From CBDDCA01 sp965218205 (lineage in GTDB: Bacteria; Spirochaetota; Spirochaetia; WTKD01; G963693115), in the NCBI GenBank assembly GCA_965218205.1, contig OZ244590.1, positions 1,240,001 through 1,304,000 on the forward strand: a DNA stretch of 64,000 bases. The letters are read 5' to 3'. Positions 18,722 to 27,611 of the stretch are shown here, piece by piece. The first letter of the stretch is position 1. Each line of letters opens with the position of its first letter. The notes beneath the pieces are model-generated. The model was not told the origin of the DNA and searched no databases. It saw only the letters and a program-made list of their open reading frames with translations. Position numbers and translations under genes: made by a program.

Positions 18722-20918
18722 ATTGAGTATTTTCATCCTTATGATCTTTATGATCCTTCGTTGAAGCATCATTATGCATAGAAGAAACAGTATTTCCTGA
18801 ATAAGTATCATTTTCCTTATCATTACTGTATTCTGTATTTTCTTTTGATGTATCATCCTTTGATTGTTTCAAAGGAATATCAACAATAGAATGTACCTGC
18901 TCCCCTAATAATGTTTCATGCTTCATCAATTCTAAAGTCAGTAACTCTAGCTTATCTTTATGCTTAGTAAGTAGACGCTCTGCTCTATCATACCCTTTCT
19001 TCAAGATATTTTTTATAGAGTTATCAATAGCATTAATAGTTCCATCACTAAAATTAGGAGTATGATTTATATCAAAAGGAAATACTGTATTTTTATTGCC
19101 ATCACTGTAAGAAATAGGACCTAACTCACTCATACCCCAATCTTTTACCATTTTCGTTGCAATTTGTGTCGCTTGCTGTAAATCATTCTCAACACCAGTC
19201 GATGTCTCTTTGTAATACATAGTTTCAGCAATATACCCCCCATAACATAATGCTATCCTGTCTATAAGGTACGATTTATTTGCCCCGTACATATCACTTT
19301 CAGGAAGTGAAAATGCTACCCCTAATGCACGCCCACGCGGAATAATGGTTACTTTGTGCAAAGGATCAGCATGATCCAACAAAAGATGTAATATTGCATG
19401 CCCTGACTCATGGCGAGCAGTACGCAGCTTTTCTTCGGGACTAATAATTTTACTTTTACGAGCAGCTCCCATAAGAATCTTATCTCGTGCTTCTTCACAA
19501 TCTTCAAGCTCCACCATATCTTTGCCTCTTCGTGCTGCAAACAGAGCGGCTTCATTTATCAAGTTAGCAAGATCTGCCCCAGAACATCCTACTGTAGCAC
19601 GTGCTAACTGAGAAAAATCGACATTATCACTTACATTTACATTCTTTGAGTGAATTTTAAGAATTTTTTCCCGTTCCTGTAAATCAGGCATATCTACTAC
19701 TACTTGTCTATCAAAACGTCCAGGGCGTAATAATGCTTTGTCTAAAATATCTTGTCTATTAGTAGCAGCTAACACAATAATTCTATCTCTAATTTCAAAC
19801 CCATCCATTTCTACAAGCAACTGATTGAGCGTTTGCTCTCTTTCGTCATTTACTCCACCACTATAGCCCGATGAACGCGAACGACCAACAGCATCAAGCT
19901 CATCAATAAAAATAAGACAAGGAGAATTCTTTCTTCCTTGTTCAAAAAGCTCCCTCACTCTTCCTGCCCCAACCCCAGCAAACATCTCTACAAAATCAGA
20001 CCCTGACATATAGAAAAAACTAACATTAGCTTCTCCTGCACAGGCTCTTGCAAGCAATGTTTTTCCTGTACCGGGATTTCCTACCAATAGAACACCACGT
20101 GGAATTCTTGCTCCAATCTTTTGAAACTTTTCAGGATTTTTTAGAAATTCTACCACCTCTTTTAGTTCGTATTTTGCTTCTTCTTGTCCAGCAACATCAC
20201 TAAAAAGCACCTTCTTATCATTATTTTGAACATAAGAACGCACCTTTCCTCTTACAAAAGGCATGCCTCCTCCACTGCTAAAACCACGGAGACTTCTCAA
20301 TAAATAAAATATAAACAATAAGCTGACTGCCCAAGGCAGAACAGTTGAAAATATTTGTAGCAACGACACAGGCTTATTAGCTCCCTTAAAAATAACATTT
20401 GCCTCATTGAGCCGTTGAAGCAATGTGCTATCAGTATACGGAATTTTTACTGAAAAATACGCCTCTGTATCACGAAGCTGCCCTTGAATTTCTTTCTCTT
20501 CTATAATTGTTACAGACGAAATATTACCAGCATCAAGAAATTGTAAAAACTGCGAATAACTTATTTCTTGTCTTGAAACAGAAAAAGTATTATTGTATAC
20601 CATGTATACCATAATGATCACTCCTGCCAATATCATTAAAAGAAATGTATTTGAGCGAGGTGTCTTATTTGTTTTTCTATTTGGATCCCTACCGACATTG
20701 TTTTGGTTATTATAATTATTACCATTAGAATGGGTATTTTCTGTATTTGTATTATTCTGAGCCTCTTTTGTTTCATGCTCTTCTTTATTATTGCTTTGTG
20801 CATCTTGCTGATACGCAGATTCTTTTTCTTTACTATCTAAATCTTCGGGAAATTGAAATAACCCTCCATTAAGAAAAAAAGTATTAAAAAAGCTACTATA
20901 ACTATGTTTTTTCATCAT
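18681..20918 (-). CDS. ftsH: ATP-dependent zinc metalloprotease FtsH
   Basis: A 745-residue membrane AAA protease. Residues 1-88 are an unusual hydrophilic, Asn/Gln/Glu-rich extension. Membrane segments lie at about 91-109 and 190-208, flanking the periplasmic domain. The Walker A GNPGTGKT is at 280-287, Walker B at LIFIDELDAVG, and the zinc site HESGH at 503-507. The C-terminal 80 residues are again Asn/Asp/Lys-rich and low in complexity. The next gene, the HtrA-like protease, overlaps its end, so two quality-control proteases are coupled. Confidence 0.96.
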   Translation of the reverse strand: MMKKHSYSSFFNTFFLNGGLFQFPEDLDSKEKESAYQQDAQSNNKEEHETKEAQNNTNTENTHSNGNNYNNQNNVGRDPNRKTNKTPRSNTFLLMILAGVIIMVYMVYNNTFSVSRQEISYSQFLQFLDAGNISSVTIIEEKEIQGQLRDTEAYFSVKIPYTDSTLLQRLNEANVIFKGANKPVSLLQIFSTVLPWAVSLLFIFYLLRSLRGFSSGGGMPFVRGKVRSYVQNNDKKVLFSDVAGQEEAKYELKEVVEFLKNPEKFQKIGARIPRGVLLVGNPGTGKTLLARACAGEANVSFFYMSGSDFVEMFAGVGAGRVRELFEQGRKNSPCLIFIDELDAVGRSRSSGYSGGVNDEREQTLNQLLVEMDGFEIRDRIIVLAATNRQDILDKALLRPGRFDRQVVVDMPDLQEREKILKIHSKNVNVSDNVDFSQLARATVGCSGADLANLINEAALFAARRGKDMVELEDCEEARDKILMGAARKSKIISPEEKLRTARHESGHAILHLLLDHADPLHKVTIIPRGRALGVAFSLPESDMYGANKSYLIDRIALCYGGYIAETMYYKETSTGVENDLQQATQIATKMVKDWGMSELGPISYSDGNKNTVFPFDINHTPNFSDGTINAIDNSIKNILKKGYDRAERLLTKHKDKLELLTLELMKHETLLGEQVHSIVDIPLKQSKDDTSKENTEYSNDKENDTYSGNTVSSMHNDASTKDHKDHKDENTQYGNPNITPPSVVS

Positions 20919-20968
20919 AACTAATCCTCATTTATTCTTACTATAAGTGTGTATATATATTATATATA

Positions 20969-22795
20969 TTATAGAATTATATGTAATGAATGATATGAAA
21001 CAATTACCTTACAACTTTTAAGATACGGTGCATGTTCATAGCCATCATCGTTTTGTTTGGTACATACTAAAGACATTCTGTCTTTTTTAGAGAGAACACT
21101 ATCACTTATAAGTGTCCTTTTAAGAAAGTATTCTGCTGGAACCATTATAATATCATTATCTTCCTTAATTGCAATTATATGTACCCACACAATGTCTTTC
21201 AATACATCTTTAATTGTGAGCGTATTATTGTTTATTACTATTGTATCATATTTATTAAGTTGTGTCAGTATAAGTACATTTTTATAATATACTGTATATG
21301 CAATTCCATGAGCCATATCCCACTTATATTGAGCATGTTTTCTTTCTGCATCCCCTAAAGAAACAATGTTCCACATTCCCTCGTTAAATACTACCCGTAC
21401 ACTTTCTTTCACAGGATAATGAGATAGGTGCTGCGTTTCACTAATGGCTCTCTCAGAAAATAGAGAACAGTTTTTTTGCCATTGTATATAACGAGCATTC
21501 ATTGTTAATAGTGTATTCTTCATAAAAAATTGTGGTGTTTTATCATGTTTTGTTGAGGTAAATGCTACTATACATTGCTGTAATGTACGTTTTGAAATAC
21601 GTCTTATCCCAAGATAGTTAGCAGCAAGTAACAAGATATGCATTTTTTGAGTATAGCTACACCGAAGAAAGAATGTTCTGTATAATTGCAAGACTACAGA
21701 AGTATTTTCAGCAGTGATCGTGGGCATTGCTGTACACATACCTACTGTATTTGTAGTAAGCATATACTCTTTTGAAATAAACCAAGGATATGGGGTTCGT
21801 TCCATTTCAAGTATTGAGGAATCTTCTGTCTTTATTGTCCTATTGTTCACTATTGATGAGCGAATAGCAGTGGTATTATAATACTCTCTATGCCCTGTGT
21901 CCTGTAATATCTGTTGTATATCTTGCATCACAACTGGAGCTACAGTATCAAAGTGTGGCATTATCTTGCGTATTACAGGAACAAGCAGATTCCTTACTTT
22001 GTTTCTCAGAATACTGTTATCTGCATTACTTTTATCATAATGATATATTGCAGTATTCTTTTCTTTTAATGCTGCCATTTTTGCACATACAACCGCCCTA
22101 AGCTGATGTTTACTAAATGAAAGCAAGGGGCGTACAAGCAATATGTTATTATACTGTTGTTTTTTCTCTTGCTTGTGTATAATATTGTCTCTATCACTTT
22201 TTTCTGCAAACCTATCCCCTCTCAGTATACTTATAGCAGGTATTCCTCTCATACCATATATCCCTTCTGCTTTCAGAAAACGCATAAGTAGGGTTTCTAT
22301 AGTATCGTCTTTGTGATGAGCAGTAGCAATCACTGGAATGGCATGGGTTCTTGCCATGCTTTGTAAACAAGTATAGCGAAAATTTCTTGCATCAGTTTCA
22401 TTATATGCTGTTTGTTCTGATTTTTCTGAGAAAGCAGATGCTATACCTACAGTAGCTTTGTCTTTTTTTCTATCAATACCACTTTCTCTCAACAGAGGAA
22501 TATGCAACAAAGAGCATAGCGTGTTTACCACTTCTATTTCATGATCTTGCTCTTCTTTTTTTTGCATATTATGTACTATATGCCCTGCCATAACGGTGCA
22601 CAGAGCATGTTCTACTTCTAATTGTTTAAGAAGCAACAGCAAGGCAACACTATCCTGTCCTCCTGACAAAGCTACCAACACAGGATATGGCTGAGAAAGG
22701 GCGTATGTATTTCTTAACGAATAAAAAAATTTGTGTATATCTTTTTGGATAACTTCACTCATAGGTGTATGCAGCCACAGGCATATGTATACCAT
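20969..22795 (-). CDS. tilS: tRNA(Ile)-lysidine synthetase
   Basis: The enzyme makes lysidine at the wobble base of tRNA-Ile(CAU). The PP-loop is LVALSGGQDSVALLLL, followed by the family segments GHIVHNM (for the usual GHVDHGL), ARNFRYTCL and ATAHHKDDTIETLLMRFL, then GMRGIP and RPLLSFSKHQL. At 608 residues it is longer than the usual 430-480, with a divergent C-terminal region. Met12 is an alternative start; the first ATG has GAGAG just upstream. It lies 9 bases after pth. Confidence 0.92.
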   Translation of the reverse strand: MVYICLWLHTPMSEVIQKDIHKFFYSLRNTYALSQPYPVLVALSGGQDSVALLLLLKQLEVEHALCTVMAGHIVHNMQKKEEQDHEIEVVNTLCSLLHIPLLRESGIDRKKDKATVGIASAFSEKSEQTAYNETDARNFRYTCLQSMARTHAIPVIATAHHKDDTIETLLMRFLKAEGIYGMRGIPAISILRGDRFAEKSDRDNIIHKQEKKQQYNNILLVRPLLSFSKHQLRAVVCAKMAALKEKNTAIYHYDKSNADNSILRNKVRNLLVPVIRKIMPHFDTVAPVVMQDIQQILQDTGHREYYNTTAIRSSIVNNRTIKTEDSSILEMERTPYPWFISKEYMLTTNTVGMCTAMPTITAENTSVVLQLYRTFFLRCSYTQKMHILLLAANYLGIRRISKRTLQQCIVAFTSTKHDKTPQFFMKNTLLTMNARYIQWQKNCSLFSERAISETQHLSHYPVKESVRVVFNEGMWNIVSLGDAERKHAQYKWDMAHGIAYTVYYKNVLILTQLNKYDTIVINNNTLTIKDVLKDIVWVHIIAIKEDNDIIMVPAEYFLKRTLISDSVLSKKDRMSLVCTKQNDDGYEHAPYLKSCKVIVSYHSLHIIL

Positions 22796-22803
22796 TACTC
22801 TCT

Positions 22804-23448
22804 CTAATAATTATTAAGCTCTCTTTGTACCTGTAATACATCAGTATACGGAATGCTTACGAGATGTTTTGCTGCTATAGCAAAGGCAGTTTCATATTCT
22901 TTATTTTCAGAAGAATGCCATTTTCCTAATACATACGATGAGAGAGATTGTTGTGGTCGATTAAGTCCTATCCCAACATACAGGCGCGGAAAATTCCCTG
23001 ATGTTACATGTGAAAGTATTGAACGAATACCATTATGAGTACTGCCTTTTGTTTTCTTCACACGAAAACATAATTGTGCTACCCCCATATCCACATTATC
23101 AGTAATAACAATGCATTGATGAATAGGAATAGCAAAACGTTCTATTATGTTTTGCACTACCACTCCCGAATTATTCATATAACATAACGGCTTTGCAACA
23201 ATAATTCTATAGGGAGCATTATCGTACTGTCCATTATAGATGGCAAGATCGGCATCAAGATACTTATCTTTGCATACATCTAAAGAGAGATAAGAACATA
23301 TAGCATCTATGACACAAAAGCCTACATTATGCCGTGTCTTTTCATATTCTTTTCCAGGATTTCCTAAGCCTACAATAGCCCAAGATGTATCTTTATTTGC
23401 TTCTACAGATTTTGACATAGCGACATAGCAATAACAGTGTAATGTCAT
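22804..23448 (-). CDS. pth: Peptidyl-tRNA hydrolase
   Basis: A 214-residue enzyme that releases peptides from stalled peptidyl-tRNA. Motifs are VGLGNPGKEYEKTRHNVGF with the catalytic His, KPLCYMNNSGVVV, and the GSTHNGIRSI segment after a conserved Lys-rich loop. The first ten residues lack conservation, and Met11 (MSKSVEANKD) may be the true start. It follows rplY and precedes tilS on the same strand. Confidence 0.95.
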   Translation of the reverse strand: MTLHCYCYVAMSKSVEANKDTSWAIVGLGNPGKEYEKTRHNVGFCVIDAICSYLSLDVCKDKYLDADLAIYNGQYDNAPYRIIVAKPLCYMNNSGVVVQNIIERFAIPIHQCIVITDNVDMGVAQLCFRVKKTKGSTHNGIRSILSHVTSGNFPRLYVGIGLNRPQQSLSSYVLGKWHSSENKEYETAFAIAAKHLVSIPYTDVLQVQRELNNY

Positions 23449-23482
23449 TATCCATTACAACTACCCATTATATACAATAAAG

Positions 23483-24091
23483 CTAAGCGTCTGAGTTTAC
23501 AGTATCTCCATCTGCTTGCTCTTCTGCTAATGCTGCTTCTTTTTTGCTTACCCCCATATGAACAATTACTTGCTCAGGAGTATTAAGATACTTCACTCCC
23601 TCAATCTGAGGCAGATCACTCACATGTAATGATTCTCCTACTGCTAATGAACTAATTTCTAAGAAAATTATCTCGGGTAAATTTTTAGGCAGAGACTCTA
23701 CTTCTACTTCATGCAAGAAAGTTTCAAGCACTCCACCAAACTTTAAGCCTTCAGAATATCCTTTAAGCTCTATTGGAACAAGCGTTTTAAGCGTTTTTCC
23801 TCTCTGTATTTCATAAAAATCTAAATGAATAATCTCATCTCGGATAGTATCGTGTTGATAATCTTTAATGAGAACATCTTTACTTTCTTCGCCTGCAATG
23901 GTAAGCTGAATAATAGCACTTTCTGTTATCTTAGCAAATGATTTACGAAATTCACGTGCATTTACCGTTACCGCAAGAGAATCTGCACCAGCTCCATATA
24001 CTATTGCAGGAATTCCCCCTTCTTTTCTAATTCTTTTTAAGGCACTTTTTGAACTCATTACCCTTTTCTCAGTTTGAAGTACATGTTCCAT
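23483..24091 (-). CDS. rplY: Ribosomal protein bL25 (TL5/CTC long form)
   Basis: A 202-residue protein. The N-terminal half is the 5S-rRNA-binding L25 domain (KSALKRIRKEGGIPAIVYG, then IHLDFYEIQRGK). The C-terminal half is the TL5/CTC beta domain (VPIELKGYSEGLKFGG and VESLPKNLPEIIFLEISSL), ending in an acidic tail. It is preceded by AAGGAGAAAG and is the first gene of the rplY-pth-tilS-ftsH-htrA series. Confidence 0.95.
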   Translation of the reverse strand: MEHVLQTEKRVMSSKSALKRIRKEGGIPAIVYGAGADSLAVTVNAREFRKSFAKITESAIIQLTIAGEESKDVLIKDYQHDTIRDEIIHLDFYEIQRGKTLKTLVPIELKGYSEGLKFGGVLETFLHEVEVESLPKNLPEIIFLEISSLAVGESLHVSDLPQIEGVKYLNTPEQVIVHMGVSKKEAALAEEQADGDTVNSDA

Positions 24092-24194
24092 ACATTCTTT
24101 CTCCTTTATACATATATATCATATGTAATATACTTAATAGTAACATAGTGATAATCACTCATGTAATATTACATTAAGAGTGATCTTATTAAAA

Positions 24195-24268
24195 CTGGGA
24201 TGGCAGGATTCGAACCTGCGAATACCAGGACCAAAACCTGGCGACTTAGACCACTTGTCAACATCCCA
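24195..24268 (-). tRNA. tRNA-Gln, anticodon TTG
   Basis: On the minus strand, the acceptor strands TGGGATG and CATCCCA pair fully. The anticodon arm CCAGG-TTTTGGT-CCTGG gives TTG at positions 34-36, and the T arm is GCAGG-TTCGAAT-CCTGC. The discriminator base is G and no CCA is encoded. It is 74 bases long and lies between rplY and the 3' remnant of the split methyltransferase locus. Confidence 0.95.
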
Positions 24269-24389
24269 TTATTAAATATACGCTTTACATTTTATAATAA
24301 TATGTTCTTCAAGCAAAGTCAAGAGGTATGTGTAAAATTTACAAATCAAAGACTAATTACAATAAAGCAGAAGAAAAATAAAGTTTCTT

Positions 24390-24512
24390 TTATCCATTTT
24401 CCTGATTTATATCAAATTCCCTCTTATCTTTTTCTATTCCACAACTATTACAAATTTTTCTATATTCTGGCTCTTTTTCTATTCCTGTTTTATACCCATC
24501 TTTTAATGCCAT
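24390..24512 (-). CDS. 40-residue frame with Cys-x-x-Cys, possible remnant of an HNH-type gene
   Basis: The ATG at 24512 overlaps the stop of the methyltransferase 3' part by 10 bases, as in coupled restriction-modification genes. The product has a CNSCGIEKDKREFD segment, which resembles the N-terminal zinc-binding ribbon (CSKCG..K...EF) found at the start of many HNH endonucleases. It stops after 40 residues, before any catalytic HNH region, at a TAA at 24390. If the reading is right, this is a broken restriction gene; it could also be a chance short frame. Confidence 0.45.
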   Translation of the reverse strand: MALKDGYKTGIEKEPEYRKICNSCGIEKDKREFDINQENG

Positions 24513-25152
24513 ATTCTTTCCTTTGCAATAAAAATATATTCTTCGTTTATTTCACTTCCTATAAAAAATCTATTTTCATATAAACTCATTTTTGCAGTAG
24601 TACCACTTCCCAAAAAAGGATCATATACTATATCTCCTTCATTACTCCAGCTTATAATATGATCTCTTGCAAGCGATTCTGGAAATATAGCAGGATGCTT
24701 AAAGGCAATACTATCCTTTGTACTATGTCCTTTACCAACATTGTATTCCCATACATTTATCCTCCTACCAAATTTTTCGTACCCTCCCCTTTTTAAGTTT
24801 TTTAATGTTCCATTATGCAATCTTTTAGTTCCATTATCCCCATTTCTTGAATCTTTGTTTTCTCTATCTTTTATCAGATTTATTGTTTTTGGTTTTCCTT
24901 TAGAAAAAACAAACATATACTCAAAAGATTGCCAATAGGTTTGATTATTACCACAAGCCCCTCTCGGTTTTTTTAAATATATCATGGTATCAAATAAATT
25001 AAATCCTATTTCCTTAAAATAGAGCGCTTGCATAAAAGAAGTACCTGATTCGTTAAATTTACTTGATTGATCACCAACTACCCAAACAATAACTCCTCCT
25101 TCTTTTAGAATACGATATAACTCTTTTGCTATATTATGAAAGTCTATACTAC
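24503..25152 (-). pseudogene. 3' part of a DNA methyltransferase gene split by IS30
   Basis: The open frame continues from the IS30 boundary at 25152 to the stop at 24503. It encodes IDFHNIAKELYR, GGVIVWVVGDQ, SGTSFMQALYFKEIGFNL and, near the end, the AdoMet-binding DPFLGSGTTAKMSL. This is the second part of a beta-class N6-adenine/N4-cytosine methyltransferase and lacks the N-terminal catalytic (S/T)PPY motif. The missing 5' part lies at 53229-53430. The outer flank here (TAC, 25150-25152) matches the outer flank there (53229-53231). Confidence 0.9.
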
Positions 25153-26230
25153 TGGAAATTCTAATCAGAAGCCGAACAGTGTAAGAAAAATAAAAAAACT
25201 CATAGGGTATATCCTAATAATAAGAAACAAAAAAAGGAAGGATACCCTATGAGCTATACTCATATATCATACCATGAACGCACAGAAATAGCACGTATGC
25301 TTAAGTGCAAAAAATCAAAACGTGGAATAGCACGATCCCTCAACAGATCGGTATCAACAATAGCAGATGAAATAACACGCAATCGGTTGAATACAAAATA
25401 CTATGATGCTGAATATGCTGACATGAAAGCACAAAAACGCAAAACATACCCACGCACTCGCCCTGTAACAGAGAATGAACACATACGAACACAAGTAGCA
25501 CTCTCTCTCAAACAAGGCTTATCGCCTGATGCCATGAAAGGAAGAGCATTGCTTGAAAATGTCTCATTTGCAATAAGTGTCGAATCAATATACCTACTCA
25601 TAGCACGAAATGCAAAGGAAGGAGGAACACTGTATACCTCCCTTCCTTATAAGCGAAAAACACGCAAAATACACAGAATACCGCACAATACAGGTACTTT
25701 TGAACAACAAAAGACACGAATCAATGAACGCCCTGCACACATAACTGCTCGTACTACCATAGGCCACTGTGAAACTGATTGTATTGTTGGCAAAGATAAT
25801 AGCTCAGTCATACAAACTACTATTGAACGAAAAAGTCGTTTTTTATTTGCAAAGCAACTGCCTCGTGCCACCAAAGAACATACCAAACAAACCCTCTGGG
25901 AAATAAAAAAGCAGTATCCAGATAAAATACATTCGTTTACTACTGATAATGGCAGTGAATTTTCGTATCATACACTGGCATTTTTAGATAGCTCTGTACC
26001 AATGTATTTTACCTATCCTCATTGCCCATGGCAGAAAGGAAGCATTGAACATGCAAATAAATTACTGCGCAGATATATTAAAAAAGGAACTGATATTTCT
26101 TGTATTTCTCCTGCACATCTTTGTGCGATTGTTACTACAATCAATAATACCCCCAGAAAGATATTAGGATACAAAACCCCTTTTGAGGTATTTTTTGGTA
26201 CTTCTGTTCGGCTTCTAATTTGAATTTTCA
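25153..26230 (+). mobile_element. IS30-family element, copy A
   Basis: The left end is TGGAAATTCTAATCAGAAGC and the right end, read inward on the other strand, is TGAAAATTCAAATTAGAAGC, giving imperfect terminal inverted repeats of about 27 bases that continue CGAACAG. Total 1078 bases with one transposase gene. The left flank TAC is the methyltransferase target repeat. The right end abuts the IS1595-type element with no bases between, and the right flank reads GGG, so the two flanks do not match each other. Confidence 0.93.
25249..26223 (+). CDS. IS30-family transposase, copy A
   Basis: A 324-residue transposase. The N-terminal helix-turn-helix is HERTEIARMLKCKKSKRGIA with RSLNRSVSTIADEI, typical of IS30. 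The DDE core has GHCETDCIVG, then HSFTTDNGSEF, then the Glu-containing PWQKGSIEHANKLLRRYIKKG. It is intact, preceded by AAGGAAGG, and stops inside the right inverted repeat. Copy C differs by only a few residues. Confidence 0.95.
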   Translation: MSYTHISYHERTEIARMLKCKKSKRGIARSLNRSVSTIADEITRNRLNTKYYDAEYADMKAQKRKTYPRTRPVTENEHIRTQVALSLKQGLSPDAMKGRALLENVSFAISVESIYLLIARNAKEGGTLYTSLPYKRKTRKIHRIPHNTGTFEQQKTRINERPAHITARTTIGHCETDCIVGKDNSSVIQTTIERKSRFLFAKQLPRATKEHTKQTLWEIKKQYPDKIHSFTTDNGSEFSYHTLAFLDSSVPMYFTYPHCPWQKGSIEHANKLLRRYIKKGTDISCISPAHLCAIVTTINNTPRKILGYKTPFEVFFGTSVRLLI

Positions 26231-26313
26231 GGGAACTATATACATTGTAGCCTGAAAGTACAAATAAAGACAAAACACTTGACAATAACTCACAAAAGGG
26301 CTATTATATCCTT

Positions 26314-27237
26314 ATGAAACAACAAAAAGAAATGAGTGTAAAAGAGTTTTTTAGTAGCTATGCTCCTACAGAGGATCAAGCGATAAAGGTATTTGAACAG
26401 ATACGATGGAAAAAAGGGAATATACAGTGTCCTTATTGTAAGAGCAATAACATACGAGAAGGAATACATCAAAAACAGCCGTATAGATGTAAAGATTGTA
26501 GAAAACGATTTACGGTAAAAACAGGCACTATTATGCAAGCAAGTAAAATAAGTGTGCAATCATGGCTCTATACTATGTATCTTATAAAAATAAATAAAAA
26601 AGGAATAGCAAGCTTACAATTATCAAGAGAATTGGGCATTACACAGAAGTCAGCGTGGTATATGCTCCAGAAAGTAAGAGAATGCTATGGCTTTAAGACT
26701 ACTCATAGTGGGACAGTAGAAATAGACGAGGCGTATATAGGCGGGAAAGAAAAGAACAAACATAGTGATAAAAAGCGACAGGGAAAAGAAGGAGCTATGC
26801 TAAAGGCAATAGTAGTAGGAATAAAAGAAAGAGAGGGCTTTGTACAAGGAAAGGTGGTACAAGACACCTCACAGGATACCTTAGAAAGAATGATATTACA
26901 AAGAGTAGAACCGAACACTACCATCTATACAGATGAGCATAAAGGGTATATAGGACTTGATTGGTATGGATATACACACGAAACAGTAAATCATAGCGCA
27001 AAGCAGTATGTCGATGGTATGGCACATACAAATGGAATAGAGAGCTTCTGGGCGTTATTGAAAAGAGGAGTGTATGGGATATTCCATAGTATAAGTAAAA
27101 AGCACTTACAACGCTATGTCAATGAATTTAGTTTTCGGCTCAATATGACAAAGGCTACAGTAAAGCAATTTATCACTTTTACGTGTAAACATGGCTTAGA
27201 CAAAATAAGAACATTCCAAGATATAAAAAAAGTATAA
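26314..27237 (+). CDS. IS1595-family (ISXO2-like) transposase
   Basis: A 307-residue transposase. The N-terminus has a zinc ribbon (CPYCKSNNIREG, then YRCKDCRKRF). A helical region with MYLIKINKKGIASLQLSREL follows. The ISXO2 catalytic domain has TVEIDEAYIGG, TTIYTDEHKGY and HTNGIESFWALLKRG. The reading frame is complete and lies within matched inverted repeats, so the element may be active. Confidence 0.93.
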   Translation: MKQQKEMSVKEFFSSYAPTEDQAIKVFEQIRWKKGNIQCPYCKSNNIREGIHQKQPYRCKDCRKRFTVKTGTIMQASKISVQSWLYTMYLIKINKKGIASLQLSRELGITQKSAWYMLQKVRECYGFKTTHSGTVEIDEAYIGGKEKNKHSDKKRQGKEGAMLKAIVVGIKEREGFVQGKVVQDTSQDTLERMILQRVEPNTTIYTDEHKGYIGLDWYGYTHETVNHSAKQYVDGMAHTNGIESFWALLKRGVYGIFHSISKKHLQRYVNEFSFRLNMTKATVKQFITFTCKHGLDKIRTFQDIKKV

Positions 27238-27259
27238 TAAGTATATGAAGGAAAATATA

Positions 27260-27394
27260 ATGCCGCCTCTTCCTTTGCCTGTGAGTTTTGAAGAATTGGT
27301 AAAGATGGTAGCTACTACTCATCCTAAAGAGTTAGAGGAATATAAAAAGCAACAGAAAGAAAAAAATAAGTCTGATAATTCTAAACAGCGACTG
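27260..27394 (+). CDS. Small protein encoded behind the IS1595 transposase
   Basis: The ATG at 27260 has AAGGA eight bases upstream and lies 23 bases after the transposase. It gives 44 residues beginning MPPLPLPVSFEELVKMVATT, then a charged helix rich in Glu, Lys and Gln. It lies inside the inverted repeats, so it would move with the element. An in-frame upstream ATG at 27245 is an alternative. Function is unknown. Confidence 0.45.
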
Positions 27395-27611
27395 AGAGTA
27401 TAATTAGCTTTTTAATAATAGATACCCTCATTTGTATATAAAAGACTAAAAATAGGATGCTACTATATAATGTATTATCCGATGTTTATTCTTAATTATT
27501 TATCAATGGCTACTATGTATATAGTTCCCCCCCTCTTCTATTTTTGCAGATTCAAGCATTACATGCGACAAAAGAGCAAAAAAACTACAACAATACTCCA
27601 TTTGTAAAGCA

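Larger units (their letters stand above)
26231..27529 (+). mobile_element. IS1595-family element abutting IS30 copy A
   Basis: Terminal inverted repeats of 22 bases match with a single mismatch: left GGGAACTATATACATTGTAG (then CC) and right, on the other strand, GGGAACTATATACATAGTAG (then CC). The element is about 1.3 kb. No 8-base target duplication is visible: the left flank is the end of IS30, and the right flank is a run of C followed by TCTT. The right end has extra Cs next to the repeat, so the left terminus may once have had more Gs. Confidence 0.85.

Noticed and set aside
18722..18856. N-terminal extension of the HtrA-like protein
   Set aside because: The 45 residues are an out-of-frame reading of the repetitive ftsH end and would place the lipobox far from the N-terminus.
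24200..24583. A 127-codon frame on the plus strand beginning MAGFEPANTRTKT
   Set aside because: It begins inside the reverse complement of tRNA-Gln; such frames are a common false call over tRNA genes.
24195..25152. tRNA-Gln as the attachment site of an integrated island
   Set aside because: The accessory genes lie on the 5' side of the tRNA, there is no integrase gene, and no repeat of the tRNA 3' end was seen.
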